From Candidatus Sumerlaeia bacterium (lineage in GTDB: Bacteria > Sumerlaeota > Sumerlaeia > JABWBI01): a stretch of DNA of 37,558 nt. The position numbers and the translations under genes are program-made. The stretch is from positions 1-37,558 of the forward strand of contig JABWBI010000007.1 in the NCBI GenBank assembly GCA_013360565.1. Reading direction: 5' to 3'. A model generated the notes under the pieces. It was not told the DNA's origin. It did not search any database and saw only the letters and a list, made by a program, of their open reading frames with translations. Positions 32,487-37,558 of the stretch are shown here, in pieces. The first letter of the stretch is position 1, and the number at the start of each line of letters is the position of its first letter.

Positions 32487-35400
32487 GAGCGTGCGTGCTC
32501 CCTTCCGTGGCCGGCTCAACCACAGACTCGTCATGCGGCGCGGCGTGCGTGTGGACGGCGATCTCTCCCTCGCGGACGACCTTCTTGAGATACGTCACAG
32601 ACGGGCGTGTGCCCAGATCGCCCAGCAGATGATAGCTGCGGGGGCCCTGGCGGATCGCGTTCACCTCGTGAGTGGGGTCGGCCATGTTGCCGAAGTGGAA
32701 GACCTTCGCCGGGCACGCCTGCGCACAGGCCGGTGTGATGGCCCCGTCCTCCGGCCGCGCCGCCTGGTACGCCTCATCGCCCTGGTCCAGCACGGCGCGC
32801 CGGGCGTCCTCGCGGCCCTTGCGGATGCGCTGAGTGCAGAATGTGCACTTCTCCATCACGCCGCGCTCGCGAACCGTCACGTCGGGGTTGAACAGGAGGT
32901 TGAGCGGCTCGGGGACGTGGTGGTAGTCGAACCAGTTGAAGCGCCGCACCTTGTAGGTGCAGTTGTTTGAGCAGTAGCGTGTGCCGACGCACCGGTTGTA
33001 GACTTGCCCGTTGAGCCCCTCGTAGGTGTGATACGCGGCGTGCACGGGGCACACGGGCTCGCACGGCGCGTTGTGGCAGTGCTGGCACAGGTTCGGCAGA
33101 TGCCGGACCTCGCCCGTGTCCTCGACGTACTTCTCGATCCGAAGCCACGACATCTCGCGGCCCTTGCGGATCAGCTCTTTGCCCACGAAGGGAACGTTGT
33201 TCTCCGCGTAGCAAGCCGCCACGCACGCCCCGCAGCCGACGCAGGCGTCCAGGTCCACCGTCATGCCCCACATGAACTGCTCGTGGACCGTCGCCTCGTG
33301 GCGCTCGTACATGCTCCGGAGATTGGACCCCGGCTGCCCCGTGTCAAAGTGAACGCCGGGGTAATCTGTCCGCTCGCCGGCGTGGGCCAAGTCGGTCGCC
33401 TGGGCCAGGGGACGGCCGAGCTGCGTCTGCATGAAAGTCGTCCGGACCAGCTCACCTGTGCCCGCCTGCGCGCGCGTCTCCACGGTGAAGCCGTGGAGCA
33501 CGAGGTTGTCGCCGCTCTGGGCGACATGGGCCAGCGGCATCGGATTGGCGCCCACCCCGGCCGCATAGCGCCCCATGCGCTCATGGCCGTTGCCGATCGG
33601 CACCGCGATCACGCCCTGCATCACCTGCTCGAGCGGCAGGACGGGCACGGTGATCTCCGCGCCGTCGCGTGCCAGCGTGATCGAATCCCCAAGTCCGACG
33701 CCCAGGCCCTCCGCCGTGGCGGGGTGAATCTCCGCCCAGGTGTCCCAGACCGCTGCGGTCGACGTCTCTGGAATCTCCTGGAGCCACGGCTTGTCGGCAT
33801 CACGTCCATCGACGAGAAAGGGGTGGGGGAAGAGAAGCGCGGTGATCGACCCGGATTCGACCGGATTCTGTGCAGGCAGAGAGGCGTCGCTCCGGAGCGT
33901 CACCGGCTGGCTAGGAACCGGGGCGATCAGAACCCCGCGCCTCTTGGCTTCGCGGAGGAATGCGGCAGGCGCCAAGCCCTCCATCACCTCGGGGTGCTCC
34001 GCGGCGAACGCCATCACCCGGGCGACGAAGTGATCCTCGGCAGACTTCAATCCATGGGGGAGTTCGGCGGACGGACCAAAGACACCGGTGTCGAGGATGG
34101 CATCGAGGAGAAAGACCGTGTCGGGGAAGGGACGCGAGTCGAAGCGCATGAGCCCCGCGTCCAGCTTGGCTGTCCCGGACCCGGCGAGATGTTGCGGATA
34201 CGGCTGGTCGTCCGGCAGCTGGCGTGGCACGGGCCGCATGGCGGGCTGAATGAGTCCGAGCGCGCTCGCCGAGCACTGGTGATAGCCCCACGTCTCGAGG
34301 AAGTGATGAATGGGCAGAACAAGGTCCGCCAAGTGAGCCGTCTCATCGTGCTGAGTTCCGAAGTGCACGACGGTCCCGGCGGCCTCCAGTGCGGCGCGGC
34401 CGCCGGGCATCAGAAACGCCGGATTCGCACTGTGCACGAGCAGCATCTCCACGGCACCGCTCTGGACGTCATCGAGCAGGGACTTCACCTCGCCGTGGCG
34501 CGCACCGCGCGGCGGCCGGGGCACCTGGGGGAAGATGATGGTCCGGCCCGTGCCCCCCGCGAGATGTGTCGCCAAGAGGGCCAATGCCCGGGCCTGGGCA
34601 CCGTCGGGGCCGGATCCATTGGCGATCACCAGCGGAGCCTCCGCGGCGGCAACCTCCTGGCCCAGCGCGAGAAGGGTCCGGGAGAGCTCGTCGCCCAGGA
34701 CCTGCTGCGCCGCCGCGAGGGGCACGGTCGAGAGGGCGTGTGCGGCCTCTCCGGCGCCGATGCCCTCGATGAGGACGCGCAGCGCGGCCGCCTCCTTGCC
34801 GGGGGCAAGCTTCACCCACCGGTCACAGGAAGCCGCAGTGCTCGACTGCCGCGGGCCGACGTAGATCGCCCTGCCCACCACGCCTTCGCGGTGGGCGTGC
34901 ATCTTCGTGAAGGCGCCAATCTGGGCGACGGGGTCCCCCCAAGTCTCCAGGAAGTCCGCACCGAACGAAACCAGGAAGGTGGCCTGATCGATCCGGTACT
35001 CCGGCACCCCCGAGTAGCCGAAGAGATCGCGGGCCGCCGCGGCGAGGTTCCCCTCCGGCTGCAGGCGAAGATTGACAGGCGGGCGAGTCCCCAGAGCCTG
35101 CGCAAACGCCTCGATCACTGCGGCGTCGGAGTCCGCGATCTCACCTGTCAGCCAGGCGATCGCTCCGGCCCGCCCCGCGTCGAGTCGCTCGCGGAACCAA
35201 ATTCGCAGCGTCTCCATGGCCTCGGGCCACTCGATCTCCGCGAGCTGGCCCCCGTCGGTGCGGCGCAGCGGCTTGGCCAAGCGATCTGGGTTGTAGAGAC
35301 CCTGAGTCTGCGCCGCCACCCGGGCGCTGATCGAGCCGTTCGACCCCGGGTGCTCGGGATTGCCTTCAAGGTTGATCACCCGCCCCTCGCGGCAGCGGGC

Positions 35401-35664
35401 GCGGACGCCCACGCCGCTGCCCGTCGGGTCAAAGACTTCCGTGGCGTTCCGCTCTACAACAAGAAGATCAAGGCGGTCAAAGTTGCCCTTCCGCTGCTTG
35501 CGCCATTCGTTGTTCGAGTCTTGGGCAGCACTGCCAACGCCAAAGCCCACTACCTCGCAGAGCCACCCTTGCGACTGCAAGTAGTAGACGCCCGGTCCTG
35601 ACGAGCGTTCCCCGGATTGACACAGTGTCAACGGCAGCGTCTTGGAATGGCTTGGTAGAGCCAT
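32479..35664 (-). CDS. actB: Alternative complex III iron-sulfur subunit ActB, atypical and probably truncated N-terminus
   Basis: ActB pairs a molybdopterin-oxidoreductase-like domain that has lost its cofactor with a four-cluster ferredoxin domain. Here the first domain is recognisable from residue ~74 (ATEVFDPTGSGVGV, then CREGRVINLEGNPEHP) to ~780. The ferredoxin domain starts at ~801 with CVGCGACVAAC, CQHCHNAPCEPVCP, CVGTRYCSNNC and CTFCTQRI, plus a late CAQACP, enough for three [4Fe-4S] and one [3Fe-4S]. Residues 1-73 show no Tat signal (no RR-x-F-L) and no PG-x-P-L-Y-Y lead-in, which the family normally has. Instead there is an unrelated piece containing SQGWLCEVVGFGVG. The frame crosses the break at about 35445 without a stop. 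The upstream actA gene is absent. The region before the break is probably foreign or misjoined. Confidence 0.85.
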   Translation of the reverse strand: MALPSHSKTLPLTLCQSGERSSGPGVYYLQSQGWLCEVVGFGVGSAAQDSNNEWRKQRKGNFDRLDLLVVERNATEVFDPTGSGVGVRARCREGRVINLEGNPEHPGSNGSISARVAAQTQGLYNPDRLAKPLRRTDGGQLAEIEWPEAMETLRIWFRERLDAGRAGAIAWLTGEIADSDAAVIEAFAQALGTRPPVNLRLQPEGNLAAAARDLFGYSGVPEYRIDQATFLVSFGADFLETWGDPVAQIGAFTKMHAHREGVVGRAIYVGPRQSSTAASCDRWVKLAPGKEAAALRVLIEGIGAGEAAHALSTVPLAAAQQVLGDELSRTLLALGQEVAAAEAPLVIANGSGPDGAQARALALLATHLAGGTGRTIIFPQVPRPPRGARHGEVKSLLDDVQSGAVEMLLVHSANPAFLMPGGRAALEAAGTVVHFGTQHDETAHLADLVLPIHHFLETWGYHQCSASALGLIQPAMRPVPRQLPDDQPYPQHLAGSGTAKLDAGLMRFDSRPFPDTVFLLDAILDTGVFGPSAELPHGLKSAEDHFVARVMAFAAEHPEVMEGLAPAAFLREAKRRGVLIAPVPSQPVTLRSDASLPAQNPVESGSITALLFPHPFLVDGRDADKPWLQEIPETSTAAVWDTWAEIHPATAEGLGVGLGDSITLARDGAEITVPVLPLEQVMQGVIAVPIGNGHERMGRYAAGVGANPMPLAHVAQSGDNLVLHGFTVETRAQAGTGELVRTTFMQTQLGRPLAQATDLAHAGERTDYPGVHFDTGQPGSNLRSMYERHEATVHEQFMWGMTVDLDACVGCGACVAACYAENNVPFVGKELIRKGREMSWLRIEKYVEDTGEVRHLPNLCQHCHNAPCEPVCPVHAAYHTYEGLNGQVYNRCVGTRYCSNNCTYKVRRFNWFDYHHVPEPLNLLFNPDVTVRERGVMEKCTFCTQRIRKGREDARRAVLDQGDEAYQAARPEDGAITPACAQACPAKVFHFGNMADPTHEVNAIRQGPRSYHLLGDLGTRPSVTYLKKVVREGEIAVHTHAAPHDESVVEPATEGSTHAHE
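35446..35664 (-). other. Non-homologous 73-residue leader fused in frame to ActB; possible nuclease-gene remnant
   Basis: On the minus strand this piece reads into actB but does not resemble any ActB N-terminus. It contains YLQSQGWLCEVVGFGVG, then a polar stretch, then FDRLDLLVVE. The layout of an N-terminal helix, a strand with Gly-Trp, and a later D-x-L strand resembles the start of VRR-NUC or resolvase-like nuclease domains, but the match is weak. It contains the left palindrome (35617-35631). Base composition drops in G+C beyond it. It may be a fragment of a gene from the mobile tail. Confidence 0.35.
35617..35631. repeat. Perfect palindrome TTGACAC-A-GTGTCAA (left copy)
   Basis: Seven-base arms TTGACAC and GTGTCAA around a single A. 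A matching palindrome with centre T lies at 36318-36330. Together they bracket the small HTH gene, 714 bp from outer end to outer end. Either a protein-binding site or a recombination site would fit. Confidence 0.8.
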
Positions 35665-35793
35665 TCTTCGGGTTCACATCGGCCAGTGGCCCGCCGCGAG
35701 TTGTCAAAATATTGGTCCCGGAACTCCTGCGGCGAATCGGGCACCACGGTGCACACTTAGGGTGTGGTCGGGAACCGAATCGCAATCGATCAG

Positions 35794-35806
35794 AACACTG
35801 TGGTCA
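35794..35806 (+). promoter_or_regulatory. Degenerate palindrome copy just upstream of the HTH gene
   Basis: AACACTGTGGTCA resembles the TGACACTGTGTCA palindromes with one inserted base. It lies just before the GAGGGGA ribosome site of the HTH gene, where an operator for self-regulation would be expected. A further half copy, TGACACTGGTAC, is at 36156-36167. Weak on its own. Confidence 0.3.
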
Positions 35807-35819
35807 CGAGGGGACGCAG

Positions 35820-36041
35820 ATGAGTGTGCCTAAGTTGCTTAGTTTGAAGGAAGCCGCGCAAGCCTTGGGTGGTGCCGTTACCCCCAAAGTCCTTCGGGCA
35901 GAAGTTCACTCCGGCGCGCTCAAGTGCGTGCGTGTTCGTCCGGGGCGCAACGCGAAGATTCTGTTTCGTGAGCGGGACCTTGTGGAGTGGCTCGAAGTCC
36001 ACGCCGCTTCGCGCCAAGAGGTGCCGCCATTCGACATCTAG
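35820..36041 (+). CDS. Small excisionase-type helix-turn-helix protein
   Basis: A 73-aa protein from ATG 35820, preceded by a good GAGGGGA ribosome site 6 nt away. The sequence starts LLSLKEAAQALGG, then a turn, EVHSGALKCVRVRPGRNAKI, then RERDLVEWLE. This is the winged HTH_17 / MerR-like fold of phage and transposon excisionases (Xis) and small regulators: helix-turn-helix first, then a wing with RNAKILF. It would bind DNA, most simply at the nearby palindromes. No integrase accompanies it in the window. Codon use (many Leu TTG and AAG choices) differs from the rest of the window, suggesting transfer. The longer frame from 35625 overlaps the palindrome and is not used. Confidence 0.75.
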   Translation: MSVPKLLSLKEAAQALGGAVTPKVLRAEVHSGALKCVRVRPGRNAKILFRERDLVEWLEVHAASRQEVPPFDI

Positions 36042-36446
36042 GCCAGCCAGCGGCAGGCCCAGATAGTGCCGCAGAGATGCACCAGCAGTACGGACGCGGC
36101 GGACGCTGATGTAGCTACACATCGTTGGCCGTGCCTTACAGGCAACAGAAGCATATGACACTGGTACGGGAAATGAAAACCGGGCACACGGTAAGTTTGG
36201 CGACCGATCCGTGGGCCCGGCAACGGAAACAGCCATGATTGTACAAGAACGCCTCAAGAAGAACCATTGTCCCACAAACAAGTCGGGCAATCCAAGACCG
36301 GGCCGGGCCACGCGCAATGACACTGTGTCAGCCGATCAGAGTCGTAGTAGCAGTACCTTTACGAAATCATGGGACATCCCCGCTGCCCACCCACGAACGC
36401 CGACCATACCGAGCAATCCTGTTTCCTACGCTCAAGCAACTGGTGA
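36042..36446. other. 405-bp stretch without a convincing gene
   Basis: Lower in G+C than the window average and not phased like coding DNA. Frames on both strands are short or compositionally unlike proteins. It carries the right palindrome at 36318-36330 and a half copy at 36156-36167. It ends at the left terminal repeat of the insertion sequence. No tRNA, CRISPR or terminator is visible. It could be a remnant of a mobile element. Confidence 0.6.
36318..36330. repeat. Perfect palindrome TGACAC-T-GTGTCA (right copy)
   Basis: Six-base arms TGACAC and GTGTCA around a single T. It shares the core of the copy at 35617-35631, which has one more base pair per arm. Spacing and shared core indicate these are a related pair rather than coincidence. 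Confidence 0.8.
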
Positions 36447-36469
36447 AAGGGGTGACCACCAAAGTCAGG
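36447..36469 (+). repeat. Left terminal inverted repeat of IS1595-like element
   Basis: Begins AAGGGGTGACCACCAA and continues AGTCAGG. It pairs with the reverse complement of 37536-37558 at 22 of 23 positions (the single difference is A versus G at position 17). Confidence 0.9.
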
Positions 36470-36517
36470 TCGTGTCGCGGTGCATTGTAGCCTGAGGGAG
36501 TCCTTTGGGAGACTCCT

Positions 36518-37540
36518 GTGGAACGCCAAGCGCAAATTTCTGCCTCGGCCGGCGCTGTTGCGCCTGCCGCAACGCCGCCGGGCCAAGCCGCGCTGCTTTT
36601 GCCCGTGCCCGCCAACCTCATCGAGTTCATGCAGCTCTATGGCTCCGATGACGCCTGCCGCAAAGTGCTCATCGAGGCCCGCTGGCCGAGCGGCTTTTCC
36701 TGCCCGCGCTGCCGCCATACCAGAGGTTACGAGCTTCGCGAATATCCGGTCATCGAGTGCGCCAGGTGCGGCCATCAGGCCAGCGCCACGGCCGGCACGC
36801 TCCTGCATGGCACCAAGCTGGAACTCCACAAGCTGTTCTTGCTGCTCTACCTGCTCGTGGCCGAGAAGGACGGCGCCAACTGCAAGCAGCTCAAGCGCCA
36901 GGTCGGCGTGAACTACAAAACGGCGCGGCTGTGGAAGCTGAAACTCTCCGACATGCTGCACTGCCGCGAGAAAGACAGCCTGATCGGCAAAGTCGAGATC
37001 GACGAGACCATCGTGGGCGGCGGCGACGACCAAAGCGTGGGACGCCGCCTGTCGTCAAGGCAGCGCTACGTGCTGGTGATGGTCGAGGACCGGGGCAATG
37101 AGTGCGGAAGGCTGCGGCTGGAGGCCATGGACGACGCGAAGAGCCAGACGCTGGCAACGGTGGTGCAGAGCAATGTGCAGAAGGGCGCGACAGTGCACAC
37201 GGACGGGCTTCGCGGCTACGGGGCTATCGAGGAGCACGAGATCGCGCACGAGCCTGAAGTGATCGGCGACCCGAAGCAGGCGAGCAAGAAGCTGCCATGG
37301 GTACATCGTGTAGCGAGCCTGCTCAAACGCGTGATTCTGGGAACGCTGCAAGGCTCGATCTCGATGGGCTGGCTGCCGTGGCTGTTGGCGGAGTTCGAGT
37401 TTCGCTTCAATCGGAGGCGGGCAAACAGGCGCCCCCTGCTGTTTGCGAGGCTGATGGAATTCGGCTTGAAAACCACCGCCCGGACGCGAAGATACTTCCT
37501 CAAGAAAGGCAAAATGTTCAGAGAAATGGGGCTATCCTGA
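36518..37540 (+). CDS. IS1595-family (ISXO2-like) transposase
   Basis: A 340-aa DDE-type transposase. Residues 55-95 form a zinc-ribbon with paired cysteines CPRCRH and CARCGH, typical of the IS1595 family N-terminus. The catalytic ISXO2-like domain follows: first Asp in VEIDETIVGG, second Asp in HTDGLRGY, then the PWVHRVASLLKR segment (His of the third motif), with FNRRRANRR near the C-terminus. GTG 36518 has GGGAG upstream. Gene and element ends agree: it lies 49 bp inside the left repeat and 18 bp from the right end. No frameshift or stop is seen, so it may be active. It moves the element by cutting at the terminal repeats; target preference is unknown. Confidence 0.93.
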   Translation: MERQAQISASAGAVAPAATPPGQAALLLPVPANLIEFMQLYGSDDACRKVLIEARWPSGFSCPRCRHTRGYELREYPVIECARCGHQASATAGTLLHGTKLELHKLFLLLYLLVAEKDGANCKQLKRQVGVNYKTARLWKLKLSDMLHCREKDSLIGKVEIDETIVGGGDDQSVGRRLSSRQRYVLVMVEDRGNECGRLRLEAMDDAKSQTLATVVQSNVQKGATVHTDGLRGYGAIEEHEIAHEPEVIGDPKQASKKLPWVHRVASLLKRVILGTLQGSISMGWLPWLLAEFEFRFNRRRANRRPLLFARLMEFGLKTTARTRRYFLKKGKMFREMGLS

Positions 37541-37558
37541 CCTTGGTGGTCACCCCTT
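37536..37558 (-). repeat. Right terminal inverted repeat of IS1595-like element
   Basis: Inverted partner of 36447-36469, ending with the last base of the window. 22 of 23 positions match. It starts 5 bp before the transposase stop codon ends. Confidence 0.9.

Larger units (their letters stand above)
36447..37558 (+). mobile_element. Complete IS1595-family insertion sequence
   Basis: An element of 1112 bp bounded by inverted terminal repeats of 23 bp and carrying one transposase gene in the same left-to-right sense. The left end is at 36447 and the right end is the last base of the window. The target duplication outside the right end cannot be seen. There is no passenger gene. As an IS at a contig end often reflects a repeat that stopped assembly, other copies in the genome are likely. 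Confidence 0.88.

Noticed and set aside
33004-35601. 865-aa plus-strand open frame opposite actB
   Set aside because: A shadow of actB; no domain is visible and the ferredoxin motifs are clearly on the minus strand.
35790-36323. 177-aa minus-strand frame in the mobile tail
   Set aside because: No recognisable motif, and it is opposite the HTH gene, which has a good ribosome site and a known fold.

Overview
The window is about 37.6 kb of high-GC DNA (roughly two thirds G+C by eye), densely coded, with short gaps and many overlapping start/stop codons. It looks like a Gram-negative-type, aerobically respiring bacterium. It has lipoprotein signal peptides, an O-antigen-ligase-like membrane protein, HslU, a tmRNA, FG-GAP/VCBS and PPC-type secreted proteins, a TPR-linked Ser/Thr kinase and an alternative complex III (ACIII). 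This mix suits an uncultured planctomycete-like or FCB/PVC-adjacent lineage, but no marker here fixes the phylum.

Layout. 1-747: 3' part of a secreted protein with two PPC-like domains. 768-1125 (-): tmRNA with its own promoter. 1195-13401 (-): a secreted 900-aa protein ending in a golvesin-C-like domain, an FG-GAP repeat protein, HslU, a CsgG/LpoB-like lipoprotein, and a 1636-aa protein combining an exported propeller, one membrane helix, TPRs and a C-terminal Ser/Thr kinase. 13533-15020 (+): an isolated ModB permease and a HAD phosphatase/mutase. 15022-15699 (-): a SprT-like metalloprotease. 15748-23608 (+): one long probable operon of NUDIX hydrolase, PTS EIIA/PtsN-like protein, O-antigen-ligase/TPR fusion, carbamate kinase, lipoprotein and exported helical-repeat protein.

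23615-27660: an iron-sulfur and redox neighbourhood (Rieske ferredoxin, methyltransferase, A-type carrier, COG0731-type radical SAM enzyme, IscS, 7Fe ferredoxin). 27777-35664 (-): ACIII genes actB-actC-actD-actF followed by a DsbD_2/TauE-like membrane protein and two small unknown membrane proteins, almost all with overlapping or near-touching ends. The ferredoxin may belong to the same transcript. The cytochrome c subunits ActA and ActE are not in the window, and the 5' end of actB loses its family resemblance at about 35445.

35446-37558: a visibly more A/T-rich tail unlike the rest. It holds a small excisionase-type HTH gene, two perfect palindromes with core TGACAC(A/T)GTGTCA 0.7 kb apart, a 405-bp stretch with no convincing gene, and a complete IS1595-like insertion sequence whose right terminal repeat is the last base of the window. 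The actB break and this tail suggest either mobile-DNA insertion into the ACIII operon or an assembly join ending in a repeated IS.
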